Assembly (NCBI GenBank): GCA_024114885.1
Contig: CP099419.1
Location: 1,736,001 to 1,800,000 of the forward strand
Direction of reading: 5' to 3'
DNA from: Septoria linicola
Lineage: Eukaryota > Ascomycota > Dothideomycetes > Mycosphaerellales > Mycosphaerellaceae
Length of the DNA stretch: 64,000 nt
The notes below the pieces were generated by a model that saw only the letters and a list, made by a program, of their open reading frames with translations, had not been told where the DNA came from and made no database searches. Position numbers and translations under genes: made by a program. This document shows, one piece after another, positions 51,495 through 63,306 of this stretch. Numbering within the stretch: the first letter of the stretch is position 1; the number at the start of each line of letters is the position of its first letter.

Positions 51495-54400
51495 CTACCT
51501 CTTGAGCGTCTTCTGCTTCTCTGCTGCTTCCACTACCTTTTTCTTGACAGCAAGACCTTTTCTCGTCCTAACCTTGTCGACATATCTCAAAGCTACATTC
51601 TCCTTGTCGGCTTTATCTCCAAGATCTTCGAGTTGTTCTTCAGTATAAGGAACCCAATATGGATCCTCGTCGATCATCTCAAAGCCTTCGAACACAAGTT
51701 GTGGAGCTGCAAAGCCACTGGTCCTCTGACGAATCTCATCGGAGAAGCCAAAGGACTCTGCTACAGGCAAGAGCGATAGGACTGTGAAGTTATTGGTCGA
51801 CTCCAGCATCTGTTCATCCACGATACGGCCATTCCGGCGACCAATGACATTGTACACTTTGCTGAGGACTTCTGTACTTGCCTGAATCTCGCAACTGTAC
51901 ATTGCCAGCATGAACCGCGGCGACCAGTCAAGGAAGCCTTGGCGGATGGAGTCACGGACTGTTCGCAGAACCTCACCAGTGAGGCGGCCCATGTTGGCGC
52001 TGATTTCATCTTCGGAGAGCTCGGTGGCGACTTCTTCAAGGAAGATGGCGACTCCTTGCATGGGTTCGTTGCATAGAGGTCCTTGATATGTTGCGAGCTG
52101 GAAGGCGTAGGCAATCTTGTCGGCCAGCGCGGCGATGGCTGAGGCATCATGGGATGCGGACTGCTCGGTATTGTCGTGGAAGAACTTTCCACAGACACCC
52201 GCGGTGGTGGTGTCGATGAGGACGTTTGGTCCTACTCGGCGTGGTCCGAATGCTGCGATGTTGTTCACAGCGTCCTTGAAGACTTCACGATCCGCCTTTT
52301 CCTTCACGAAGGCTTCACCCAGCTTTTGCTTGAATTCAGCCATCGACAGGCCTTGGTCGGCGCCGGCAGAGGTATCCTCAGCTTCGGCTTCGTGCGCTTC
52401 GGCTTCTTCTGTCTCATCTGTCTGGCCATTTGATTGTGTTCCTGAAGATCGTTCGTCCTCCTGCGCTTTTCGCTCCGAGTACAACCGCTTCACCGCGCCT
52501 GTGTGTTTGACGAGGAACTCTGTGACAGGTGCCGGAAGTGGTCGCACTGCTAAGCGAATGGTGAGCTGCTTGCTAGACGTGATACCTTCGACTTTGCCAC
52601 GACCAAGTGCAGGGTTCTGAGGCTCCTTCATTTCTTCGGCTTTGACAATGCTTTCGCGGTACGGCACCATTGCTTCGCCAGCCTGGATCTCACACTTGGC
52701 GAAACGTTCTTGCAGATCCTTCATGCAGCGTTCGAGATGTAATTCTCCTGCAGTCAGGATGACATGCTCACCACTTTCAAGCTGTTCGTAGGACACAGCA
52801 GGGTCGGCTTGGACGAGTAGCTGCAAGCCACGGACCATCTTATCTAGATCACCTGGGAAAGCTGGTTCAAGCGCGACTCGTACAATAGGCGCGTTCGTCG
52901 AGATTGCAGTGGTCGAGGACAAATTGGGTGCTCCTTCAAGCTGTGAAGAGATTGTGCCAGACTTGAGGATGGCACCCTCCAAACCGGCAATGCCTACAAT
53001 ATTGCCAGCCGGCACAGAGTTCAGTGATTCTAGCCCACGACCCATCAACAGGTAGAGTGCAGTGACAGTGACCTTCTTCGGTAGAGGCTCGGCGTTGGGT
53101 GTGGCAGGCGTGAACTTTGGTGGTAGCACATATACCTCATCACCAACAGTGAGTGTGCCAGAGAGTAGACGTGCAAATCCGATGAGGTGCTCCGGATCAT
53201 CTGTCTGCTCTTCTTCACCAGCAGGCGCACTGTCCAGCTCGTCATCATCTCCAATAGCGGCAGTGCTCAAGGCATCGGTGACTGAATCCACACCTGCCTC
53301 GCTGCTGCTGGCTAGTGCCTGTGCTCGTGCGATCTCCGCTCTCTTCTTGCGACCCAGTTCGCGGGCTTCCTCTGCAGTCAGGGCACCTCCACGCCTCTTG
53401 TTTGATGGCAGTTCGCTTTCGGGAATGGACACCATCTTACTGACGTACGCTACCACCGGCTTGCCAATCGTCGCATCGGAATGGGTCATTGCATCTTTGA
53501 CTTTGTCGTCAATGTGCTCCGAACCAGGTGAGTTCTCCAGCAGAGCAGGTATTCGGTTCTCCTGGGCTGTTTTGGGCGAAGGCAGACTCATGATGACAGA
53601 GACCAACACTGCAGTGGACAGAGGTAGCCACGCTGAGAAGACAGCTGACAGCAGAGCCTTAGGATCTTTGGAACGAAGGATGTGTGCCGGAATCTTGATA
53701 CCTAAGCTCTTGGTGACTTTCTCCAGCAAAGCTTCATCACCTTTGTTGTTGGGACCGCCAGTGGTCGCCTCGTATACCATCCAGATCGTTTCCAATACCA
53801 ATTGCACAAACATAGGCTTCAGATTCCGGCCCTTCAAGTGTTTTGAGCCTAGCACGCGTTTCGACTTTGGATCCAAGTAGAAATCTCCCCAAAGGCATTT
53901 TTCCAGTATATTTCGCTTGATGCCCAGCTTCTTTTCATATAGCACCGCAAATTGTCGAGGGGTGAAGGCCCATCCATCAATGGCAGTAGCGAAAATGACA
54001 TTGTTCTTCTCTGGCTCGAAGTAAATGTCTTCATCGTCCTTTTCTTCATACTGATCAGGCGCATCGCCAGTAATGATTCCATTGTCGTCTTGAGCAATGC
54101 TGCCATGTCGACTTCGGGCATCATCATCTTGTGCTTTGGCAGCAGCCGCGGCGCTCACCTTTTCATCTATGCGCTCGCGCCATTTAAGGTCGTCCTCCAT
54201 TCTTTCGCCAAGTGCGAAGCTTCCCACAACTGCATTGACCTGCTCAAGAAGTTTGGACAAGTGAGTGTATGCCTCACCTGGGCTCAGCTTCAATTCGGTA
54301 ATAAGACGATCCATCTTGTTGATGACAAGGAGAGGCTTGAGCTTTTCCGTCCATACTTGGCGGAGCACTGTCACTGTCTGAGAGCACACGCCTTCGACAG

Positions 54401-54997
54401 CATCTACGAGCACAATCGCACCATCACACAATCTTGACGCAGTCGAGACTTCTGAGCTGAAGTCGATATGGCCAGGTGAGTCAATCAAATTGATCAAATA
54501 CTCTTTTTGTTCCGGCTCTGCGTCAGGAGCGGTTCGTTGCAGGAGTGGGAAGTACAACGAGATGGCAGAAGATTCCATGGTTATACCTCGTTCCTGCTCA
54601 TCGGGTCTCGAGTCCAGATAGCGGACCTTGCCAGCTTGCTTGGGCGATATGATGCCATTGGTGGCGATCAGTCCATCAGTAAGAGAAGTTTTGCCGTGGT
54701 CCTACAGAAGTCAGTTGATGTCTGATGACTCCACAGCATCGTGAGTGTATGGGAAACAATCTCAGGTTGTGCCATCTTCTACTTGCAGAACATGGTGGCA
54801 CAGATAGCACGGTAGCCTCATGGCGCTGCAAAGCAGTAGGGGCTGGACATACAACATGGGCTAAAATGCATATCTAGGCTGTATTAGCTGGAAAGTGCGA
54901 ATCACACCAGAAGTGATGTTGTGGCGTTGCTCACATTGCGGATCGTGTCGCCGGCTTGCTGGAGTTTGACCAGCTTCTCTGGCGCGACGACAGGCAT
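51495..54997 (-). CDS. EFL1: Elongation factor-like GTPase 1 (Efl1/Ria1)
   Basis: Three exons, 54997-54935, 54853-54873 (21 nt) and 54701-51495; introns 61 and 151 nt; 1096 aa. Exon 1 gives MPVVAPEKLVKLQQAGDTIRN, the microexon ICILAHV, and exon 3 starts DHGKTSLTDGL, so the G1 loop AHVDHGKT is built across the second junction. G2 (ERGITMESS), G3 (DSPGHIDF) and G4 (NKMD) follow, and EF-2-like domains III-V occupy the rest. An Efl1-type insertion with a highly charged loop is seen after the G domain. Efl1 with Sdo1/SBDS releases eIF6 (Tif6) from the 60S subunit, licensing it for translation. Identification is secure; the microexon is set by splice sites and by the missing family residues. Confidence 0.95.
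54853..54873 (-). other. EFL1: 21-nt microexon of EFL1
   Basis: Seven codons (ICILAHV) flanked by CCTAG acceptor and GTATGT donor. Without it the protein would read IRN-DHGKT and lack half of the P-loop approach; length is a multiple of three. Confidence 0.85.
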
Positions 54998-55584
54998 TTT
55001 CGGGATTCCTGTTGACGGAGTCGTGGCAACCAGGACGTTTGTTTCAACGTCCGGCCAGCTCCAAAGCGTAGAATAGCAACAGGTCGATCAAATCCTTGAT
55101 GTCTGATGATTCAGAATGAGCAACCAGGGTTTCGATTGGGCGTTTGAGAAAGCTTCTTTGGCGCGTCACAGCGATGCGCCAGTCCGCGTTGAGCAACTTG
55201 TCACGTCGCTCGCCACGACCAACCACTTCCACTGCACCAACGGCGTCGAGTAGCGTGTCATGTTCATGCAGCAGCAGCAAAAGAAGGATAGAAGAGTCCC
55301 GCGTGCGATGAAGTGGTCGCGATTGCCTTCAGACTGTCATCACTATCCTCACCACGACTAAGTTACTGCTTCTTCTGTCTTCTGTGGTCGATCCATGCTG
55401 CGACTGCCGCGAGCCCGCCCACTGACAATCTCAATCTCTCGCGACACACTTTGTTGAAGCCAGTCGTCTGTCGATCGCATGCTGCATTCGGGCCGCTCTC
55501 AAGGCCGTCTTGACCATTGACCACACCAGCGACTCATAATATAGCTGACGAGACACTCACCTCACTCTGCAGACCAAGTCCACC
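54998..55584. promoter_or_regulatory. Divergent promoter region of EFL1 and PH-domain gene
   Basis: 587 bp. A minus-strand frame about 55044-55350 is open without ATG and contains a leucine run from CTG repeats, then RDKLLNADWRIAVTRQRSF and DIKDLIDLLLFYALELAG. It might be an upstream exon or chance. No regulatory site recognised. Confidence 0.4.
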
Positions 55585-56937
55585 ATGGCAGACGTCGCGC
55601 CCGAATTTGTGCCCAAAGCCGGCCTCGCCGTCATGCCTCCAACACAACCTTCTTCGACAGCCACTATCCCCATTTCCAATCAGAATGCGGCCAAGCGCTT
55701 GACGGTCGACACGTTTTCGCCCGTGACACAATTTGGCAGCTACGAGTACGACAGAGTAATCAAGCAGGGTCCCGTGCTCAAAAGGACGCGCAGAACAAAG
55801 GTGGGTCGCGTCTGATCGCGTTGTGCTGTACGGTCGCCTGGCTAAGTCCTCGAGCAGTCCTGGAAGCCAGTCCACATCGTCCTACGAGCCACTCAGCTAT
55901 TCATCTACAAAAACGAAAAGGAGAGCAAGTTGCGACATGCCGTCACCTTGTCCGAACTCACTGCAGTCGCACGCCAAAAGGACCCCAAGCGCCAGAGCAA
56001 GCATGTCTTTGGCCTCTTCTCCCCGTCTCGAAATTTCCACCTCGAAGCTGCGACCGAGAAGGAAGCGCAAGAATGGGTAGAGGCTATCAGATTGCAGGCG
56101 CGTATGGACCAGAAGGAAGAGGAAATGTACCTGGCCAGTCCTGGCGGCGCGAGCACGAGCTACAGAGGATTCGAGAGGAGTATCGATGCCAACATTAGTC
56201 CTCTGGCGAACGAAGTCATGTCAGGATACAGTTCTTCGGACGCAGAGGGGATGAATGGCAGCCAGCCCCTTCCTCGAGCACGGGATCGAACAAGCATCAG
56301 CGTGGGCCATCGAAAGTCCTCGGCAGTAGACTACTCAGGCGCAGAGCATGGATCATACTCGGACTTCTCAGATTGGGGAGGTGGTACAACGGCACGAATG
56401 TCTGCGCTCTCACTATCCTACCCAGACCCACGGCCGTCCACGAGTAGCACGCAGCAGGTAAGCTCGGTGTATGGTCAGGCGCCTGGAAGGCCCTCGATCG
56501 GCGCTCGGAATCCTAGTCAGATGTCGGGTCTCAACCTCGGAGCAGAGGAAGGCGTCAAAAAGCCTTCCGTGGCAGAAGATCCGGAGCGAGTACTCAATCA
56601 TGGCTGGGTCTACTTGCTAAAGTCCAAATCGGGCGTGCGGCAGTGGAAGAAAGTCTGGATGGTCCTGCGACCTAAACAACTCACCGTCTACAAGAACGAG
56701 GAAGAATACACGGCACTAATACTTCTGCCGTTTGCAAGCATCATCGACGCTGTTGAGCTTGATGACATTTCCAGAACCAAGACTGCCTGCATGCAGATAT
56801 TAACTGAAGAACGGAACTACCGCTTTTGTGCAGTAGACGAGGACAGCCTTGCGAGGTGGCTTGGCTCGTTGAAGAGTCTGCTAGCGAAGCGCAAGGTTCA
56901 GGCTGCGCAGAAGCAGGCAGTGGCAGCGGCAGCCTAG
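55585..56937 (+). CDS. Two-PH-domain protein (Opy1-like)
   Basis: Two exons, 55585-55800 and 55858-56937, with a 57-nt intron (GTGGGT...GAGCAG, branch GGCTAAG) in phase 0; 431 aa. PH domain 1 (about 60-170) runs VIKQGPVLKRTRRTK into SWKPVHIVLRATQLFIYKNE and ends in EAQEWVEAIRLQA, the usual Trp-containing terminal helix. A Ser-rich linker follows. PH domain 2 (about 330-425) begins NHGWVYLLKSKS, RQWKKVWMVLR, and ends SLARWLGSLKSLL. The layout resembles yeast Opy1, a PI(4,5)P2 sensor at the plasma membrane. The first PH domain is split by the intron, which without splicing gives a stop. Confidence 0.82.
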
Positions 56938-57230
56938 CACGGCTCCCGAGCAACACAATGCTCTACATGCTTTACGGAAATAACGATGGATACCCCTAGG
57001 AACGCGTTTGCGAGCGCATAACTCGCACGATTGGTGCACATATTGATTGCAGCATTGGTTAGAGCGAAGCATTGGGTTGGTGCAGCACGAATTGAAACAA
57101 GTACCATTTTGGATCAAGCGACCGTGCTACGAGTATCACTGCAGCCTTGATATGAACGCGCGAACGGAGGCCTGGCTGCCGGAGTCGACTGTGTGCAGTA
57201 AGCGATTATTGCAGCGGAACTACTGACTGT

Positions 57231-58763
57231 CTACAGATCTATCCAATATCGCTCGCGAATCTTAGCCCCGTAGTAGAAGAATATCAGTGGTGCCGGCGCA
57301 ATAGCCAGTGCCAGAAATCCGAAGACGCTTATGCCCCAGCCGTAGCCCAGTTGTCGAAACAGGCTCGGTGCGAACACAGGTACGATGCCTCCCACCACTG
57401 CGCGGAACACTGCGCCGGCGGCAATGGCAGATGCTGCGTACTTCTCGAAGCAATCGATATAGAAATTGGTTGTGCTATTTAGTATGATTATCTGGCCAAT
57501 GCCATAGAAATATCCTGCTGCGATGGATACCAGCCAGTGGCGATGGTCGGCCACGCTCCAGGCGAACCAGAACAGTGATGAAGGTATAAGTATGCTTCCT
57601 AGATTGGCCAAGGGCAACCTGTATTCTGGTACACCCTTTCCGCCGTTCCTTGCCTTGAGGCGATTGTACACAGTGTCGATCTTGGGTACAATGAACCACA
57701 CAGATGTAAGAAAACCAAGTCCTGGACCGAGGTATGCTAATCCAACTTGTTCAGTGTTGAAGCCATATTCGCCTTGATAGATGGGCTGGAAGTTGGTGTA
57801 GAGCGAATACGTCGTCGCGAAGAGAATCGCCTGGTACACGCTCATTGTGAGGACAATGGGCTGCACCAATATTCGCAACGGTCGTGTCAAGGAGTATCGA
57901 AGCTTGACTAGGAGATGCCGCTGGTCTTCCCCCTCATAGCGATATGTATCGGTTGTGTTGTGTTCCTTCTCAAGCCGTGCCTTGCGTTGTTGCAGAATCT
58001 TGGGAGCATAAGTCTCGCGGAGGAAGAAGAATCCACATGCAGTGTTGATGAAGCAGACGATGGTCAAGATCCAGAATATCCAACGCCAATCGAGTCTTTG
58101 TACAATCACTCCGCCGAAGAGAGGACCCAATGTTGGTCCCATCAATGGACCTAGTAGATACCATCCAAAGATCCCTGCTCGTTGGCCGGGCTCGAACATA
58201 TCGCTCAGAGATCCGCCTCCATTTGCAATAGACACACTCCCGAAGAAGCCAGATAATGTTCGCGAAGCAATCAGCGTGCCTATATTTGGCGCGAGAGCAG
58301 AAGGTATCTGTAGCAATGTGAAGATGCCAAAGCAGGACAGGTACATCACTCGCCGCCCAAACGTCTCACTAAGAGGAGCATGGAGCAATGGACCAACGCC
58401 GAGCATGACCACGAATCCGGTCGTGCAGGCTATGACAGAATCGGTCGTGGTGTCCAGGCCATCTGCGATTTGCTGGATGCCTGGCGTGAACATGCTAGAT
58501 GCGAGTGGAGATAAGATGGCCATTGCTGCTATCGTCGCGACGTTCAGCATCTTTCTTGAGTAGGGCCAGTCTCGTGGGTTCTCTGGATCGTCTTTGCCAA
58601 AAAAGAGGAGTTCTCGTTCGTCGGCATCTTCTTCTTGCTGGTCGTTGCCATTTTGCAACAAAGGCGCTGTCTCGTCTACACTGCCTCTTTGCTGATGTCC
58701 TACGTTGCTTGTGTGGCCGCGGGCTTCTGTTTCTGTCGTCGAGCCTCTTCGTTCTGGTGGCAT
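57231..58763 (-). CDS. MFS transporter, DHA1-type
   Basis: Single exon, 510 aa from ATG 58763. A charged N-terminal tail of about 55 residues leads to DDPENPRDWPYSRKM, the fungal DHA1 signature. Twelve hydrophobic segments are visible. Loop motif A reads APLSETFGRRVMYL, and GPLMGPTLGPLFGG matches motif C of drug:H+ antiporters. The central loop (about 255-285) is charged. It fits polyspecific exporters of the Flu1/Tpo1 group. It is divergent from TRM3, with 277 bp between ATGs. It is a paralogue-like counterpart of the transporter at 31246 but clearly distinct in sequence. Confidence 0.87.
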   Translation of the reverse strand: MPPERRGSTTETEARGHTSNVGHQQRGSVDETAPLLQNGNDQQEEDADERELLFFGKDDPENPRDWPYSRKMLNVATIAAMAILSPLASSMFTPGIQQIADGLDTTTDSVIACTTGFVVMLGVGPLLHAPLSETFGRRVMYLSCFGIFTLLQIPSALAPNIGTLIASRTLSGFFGSVSIANGGGSLSDMFEPGQRAGIFGWYLLGPLMGPTLGPLFGGVIVQRLDWRWIFWILTIVCFINTACGFFFLRETYAPKILQQRKARLEKEHNTTDTYRYEGEDQRHLLVKLRYSLTRPLRILVQPIVLTMSVYQAILFATTYSLYTNFQPIYQGEYGFNTEQVGLAYLGPGLGFLTSVWFIVPKIDTVYNRLKARNGGKGVPEYRLPLANLGSILIPSSLFWFAWSVADHRHWLVSIAAGYFYGIGQIIILNSTTNFYIDCFEKYAASAIAAGAVFRAVVGGIVPVFAPSLFRQLGYGWGISVFGFLALAIAPAPLIFFYYGAKIRERYWIDL

Positions 58764-59040
58764 TTTCGAAGAGTGGTGTAGGAGGAAATGGGAGCAAGGG
58801 CTACAGATCTGTTGAACCTAGCACTTCACCGTAAGAAGAACGCCTCATCAGCACGTCCATCACAATGCGCCTAGTGTGTTGACGGTCACACGATGCCCGA
58901 TGACGCGTGGTGAACAGAAAGTCTATTCCCGCGTGCAGATGGGGTGGGATTCTGTGGAGTCCAGTTATGTAAGCAGCCATAAAAATCACATCGCGGCCTC
59001 CACAATGAGCACATGTTGTTATGCATTAGTATAATCATTG
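58764..59040. promoter_or_regulatory. Shared promoter between MFS gene and TRM3
   Basis: 277 bp between the divergent start codons. No specific site seen; the right end is AT-rich (TTAGTATAATCATTG). Confidence 0.45.
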
Positions 59041-62000
59041 ATGAAGCGCTTCTCTTGCGCAACTCTATTGAAGAAGCATGGACTAATCACGCACGCTCTC
59101 GCGAGACGGATGTTTGCAATGTCCTCAATTCGGGCACAGACGGCACAGCTCCTGCTCGATCGCATCTCCCCTGATGAGCAGGTACGACTTGTGCGTGATG
59201 TTGCAAAGTCTCTTGGTACGACGAGTAGAAATTCCGATCTCAGCTTTGCAGCAACCCTTTTGAGCCTCAAACCGGACGTTGAAGCCTCCAAGAGTGTATC
59301 CGAGCACCTCCAAAGCCTCATCGACCAGGGCGAGCTCGACCAGGTGGTCTCAGTGTGTATCGAACATGTTGATGTAGGCCATGCAGTGCTCGAGCGAGCC
59401 TGCAGTCTGGTCCCAAAAGCGGCTGCCGAGCTTCAGAGTGCTTCGAAGGACTACTTCACTGTTCCCGTCCTGGCCTCTGAACCTGGACCGGCAAAGCAAA
59501 ACACCGGCGAAGACGAGCATTTCGTCGACCTGGTCAAGCGAACGACGCATTCTTTGAGGCTAGTGAATCGCATAGGTTCTCAACGAGGGCTACGTGAGTA
59601 CCATGTGCCACTGTTCAAAGCTTCCCTCGTTCTGCTTGGAGCCACGGACCATGACCTTCGCGCCCAAGCACAGGAGGTCCTTTTCTTCTTGCTGGCGTCG
59701 CGTGATGGCAACGTGAAAGCAGATCAGCAAGATGTCTGGTCGCGAGTCAAGGATCTCATCGGATCTCCAGACAAATTCTATAAAGCGCTAGGGTACTCGG
59801 TCTGGCTCCGTTGGATCTCTGCGGCCGCCGAAGTCGACTCGCAGATCGTAAAGTCGCCAGACTACTGGAGATCGATCATCAATGGCCTCTATGACGGTGA
59901 TACGGAGAGACGTAAGAGCTGTCTTCAAATCCTGAGGGCCTCAGTGGATGTTGCAATGCACAGTGCAGAGATGCTTGAAAGTATAGCAACTCCATCAGCG
60001 GTACAAGAATGTAAGTCATGTAGTGTGCGGACTCGGATTAGGCCTAAACTCGCCAGTCACTCCAGACAGCAGACATTCCGAAGACGGCCATCCACCAGGT
60101 GAGTCCACGCTACGTCGGATGCTAATCGTGCAATAGCGCCCGCTACCATACAAAAGCACTATGCGCGATATTGTACAGTGTTTGAAACGATAGTTCTTGG
60201 TCGCTATTTGAACCAAGTGCAAGAGTGCGAGGCCGACTTGGACTTTCTGTCGTCCGAGAAGTCCGTCGTAAAACCTATATGGGTATACACTCTGCTCACA
60301 TGTGCCCTGGACCAAAAGATGCAGGAAACGAACCGAAAGCTCATCGGGTCGTGGGTAATGCATGTAAACCCCCGAGTAGATGGTAAAGAGGAGTACATTG
60401 CGTTTCTGAGAGACGCCTTTCTGCCATGGGCCACCTTGGGATACCTCTTCACCGGCAGTCTACGCCGGCAGGACGGCAATATTCAATGCGAGCACGGCGA
60501 TCGGTTGTCCTCGTTCGTTGCGGGTCTTCTTCAGAGCCACTCCGAGCTTTTTGACGATGCAGTTGAAACAATTCTCGCCAGCATTTCCGGGAGATATGGC
60601 AACAGGTTCGCGCAAGCCAAGGTGTATCTCATTGATGGCATCGCCCAAGCTGTCAAGCAGGACCCGACACTCACAATCAATGCCACGCATCTGGAAAAGA
60701 TGTACGAGATCGCCACGTGGGCTAACTTGACCGAAGTGGCCCGCGACTATCTTTTCGCCCAATGCTGGAATTTGTGCTCCAATCATGCACGCAAGCAGGA
60801 CGAGGCGGCGTCTACAGACTTTCTCACACTCTCACGCTCCAAATGGGATGCGCTTACAGACAAGGCGAAGCAGCTTGGTCCGAACTCCACAGCTGAGCAG
60901 ACTGGCTCTATAGGTTCCATGGCACTACCTCCATCGAATCGTGAGAAGAATGAGAGCAAAGCACAGCAAAGATGTCGCGACTTTCTCCAATCTATACAGA
61001 CTAGGGACGTGGCTTCTATAGATGCATCTGCACTGGAGGAAGAGCTGAACGAGATCTGGAATGACCTGGAATACCTCGAATATCCTAAAGGACTGCTAAC
61101 CACGATGGCAAGTGTGTTCCTCGATCACAATCTGATGCAGCTTTCTATCACAACGAAGAGTGATGAGCTGGCAGAAATCGTCGCAACAAAGACAAACCGG
61201 CTGCTCGAGCTTGCAGAGCCGAGATCATACATGCTGGCATCACTTTTGGAGTCAATCAGAGACGTGGTCACTCGGGTGCCGGAGTCCGCCGCGACTTTGC
61301 AGCTGTCTGCGCTGATAGTTCATGTGGCAAAACATCCACCTTCGGCTACCATTGATGTGCAACTTGAAGAGGCTCTTGTGCCTCTCATCTCAGGGATCGG
61401 TCCCAGCATGAGCAAGTTCAGCTATGAGTTCTACTTTGGAAGACGCGAGAGCCTTGGATTTGCAGCACTACTGGATCTTGCTAGCCGTGTGGGAGCGATC
61501 GATCCCAAGCTCCCTCGCATAACATTCAATACACTGTTTGAGCCATGGCTGACGCAGAAGATCCCACCGAACGTAGTGAGCCCATGGAAGACGGGACTCG
61601 AGTTGCAGGTCATGCTGCTGTGCGCCGAACAATTTGTGCCGAACATCGACAGCAACGAAGCTCGACGCCTGCTCACGGATGTCCAATTCGTGCTATCAGT
61701 TGAGCCCCTCCCACGATATCGATATTTGCTGGAATGGATGGTCGCACGCATATACATTCGCCACCCGGAGCTTCGACATGTCATTTTTGCAGAACTGCGT
61801 ACCAAAGATCACCATGCGAACCCAAAGTTCTTGGCCTCGCTGATGAAGATTGGTGTGAGAATAGCAAAAGCCGAAGGTGCAGATGAAGCATTTGCCTTGC
61901 AACTGGCAACTCTCTTCGTACCTCTGGCTGCCTCATCGAAAGTCGTGATACGACATGAGGCACAGTGGCAAGTGCCTATCTTGTTGGATCATGTCCGACA

Positions 62001-62934
62001 CATGCAAATCGAAGCCATTACAAGCAACACAGCATTTGAAGCACTGGACGAGTTTATCCGCAGCTTGGAGCGCTTTGACGACCCTCCGCTGGAGAGGCAG
62101 ATTGGACTCTTTGATCCGGTCAAAGATCATAATCTCACGCATTTAGTTGAGGGAGCGTGGCATGACCTGGACGACGTCGAGAAGCGCCTCTGCTCTCGTG
62201 CCGATTTGGTGACTCTTTACGACAACGACAAAGAAGCCTCCCTCCCCCTACCACCATCCTGCATCCCCCTCGGCGACCCCATAACATCCCGCCCCACACC
62301 TCCCACCACCGACCAACCCACCCCCATCGACCACTCCCGCCGCCTCCTCCAAAACATCGACAACATCTCCCGCGCCCTCGGCTCCGGCGCCGTCTCAACC
62401 ACCGCCCTCCAAACCAAAGGCGTCGCATACCTCTCCTCCACCCGCACGCGCCACTCCACGCTGTTCGTCATCGCCTCCCTCGTCGACAACCCCTACAACC
62501 TCGGCGGTCTCTCACGCGTCAGCGAAATCTTCGGCGCCGCAGGCCTCTACCTCGAACACCCGCGCGTCACATCAAACAAAGATTTTACTTCGACGGCCGT
62601 CTCATCACATCTCCATCTCGATATCACGGCGTTGGCGCCAGCGGAGATTCCAGCTTTTCTCGCGAGGAAGAAGAGAGAGGAGGGGTTTAGTGTCGTGGGG
62701 ATTGAACAGACGGATCGGAGTGTCATGTTGGGAGAGAAGGAGTGCGTGTTGGCAGAGAAGTGTATTTTGGTCATGGGGAGTGAGAGGGAGGGGATTCCGG
62801 CGTTGGTGTTGAGTGAGTGTGATGTGTTGGTGGAGATTCCGCAGGTGGGGATTACGAGGAGTTTGAATGTGCAGACTGCGGCGGGGATTGTGTTGTGTGA
62901 GTATGCGAGGCAGCATAACGGGAAGTTGAAGTAG
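59041..62934 (+). CDS. TRM3: tRNA (guanosine-18-2'-O)-methyltransferase Trm3/TARBP1
   Basis: Three exons, 59041-60010, 60066-60098 and 60137-62934; 1266 aa. Introns are 55 nt and 38 nt. Exon 2 is 33 nt; using ACAGC as its start is the only choice that keeps phase into ATIQKHYARYCTV. The long N-terminal part is helical, repeat-like. The C-terminal 160 residues are a SPOUT (TrmH) domain: VIASLVDNPYNLGGLSRVSE, ILVMGSEREGIP, and VEIPQVGITRSLNVQTAAGI, the three SPOUT motifs. Trm3 methylates G18 in the D-loop of tRNAs. The first 28 residues are basic, without acids, and a second start (MFAMSSIRAQ) follows, which hints at a mitochondrial presequence. Confidence 0.92.
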
Positions 62935-63306
62935 ATGTGAAGGGATAGGGAAAGAGAGAAAGGTAAAGAGGAAGATGGTCAGAGCTGGGATCGAGTTTGG
63001 TTGTGGTATCAAAAAGCAATGCTATCATACAGGTGACGCCGGGCTATGCATCCGTCTCCTTCCTTTTTGGTTGTCCGTTCTCCCGGGTACTAGTAGTAGT
63101 AGTGGTAAAAGTACAGCAAATACAGTCGTCGAAGGTGAGCAAGCCTGGCTGGCCGTCTAGCTGTACATTTCATGTTACATCGTCATTTCTTCCTCTTCTA
63201 TACCGGAATGCACCTTTGGCGGTGCAACTTCCATCGGCGAGTCAATGGCCCACAAGCACTTCTATCCCATCGGTTTATCTTTGTTCTTCTTGCTTCCTCT
63301 TTGCGC
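62935..63306. other. Convergent 3' region of TRM3 and TUF1
   Basis: About 370 bp between two converging genes, G-rich at the left as in the end of TRM3. A short ACTAGTAGTAGTAGTGG trinucleotide run lies near 63090. Nothing else seen. Confidence 0.5.

Noticed and set aside
62135..62489. Gly/Arg/Trp-rich minus-strand frames
   Set aside because: Artefact of the C-rich TRM3 sense strand.
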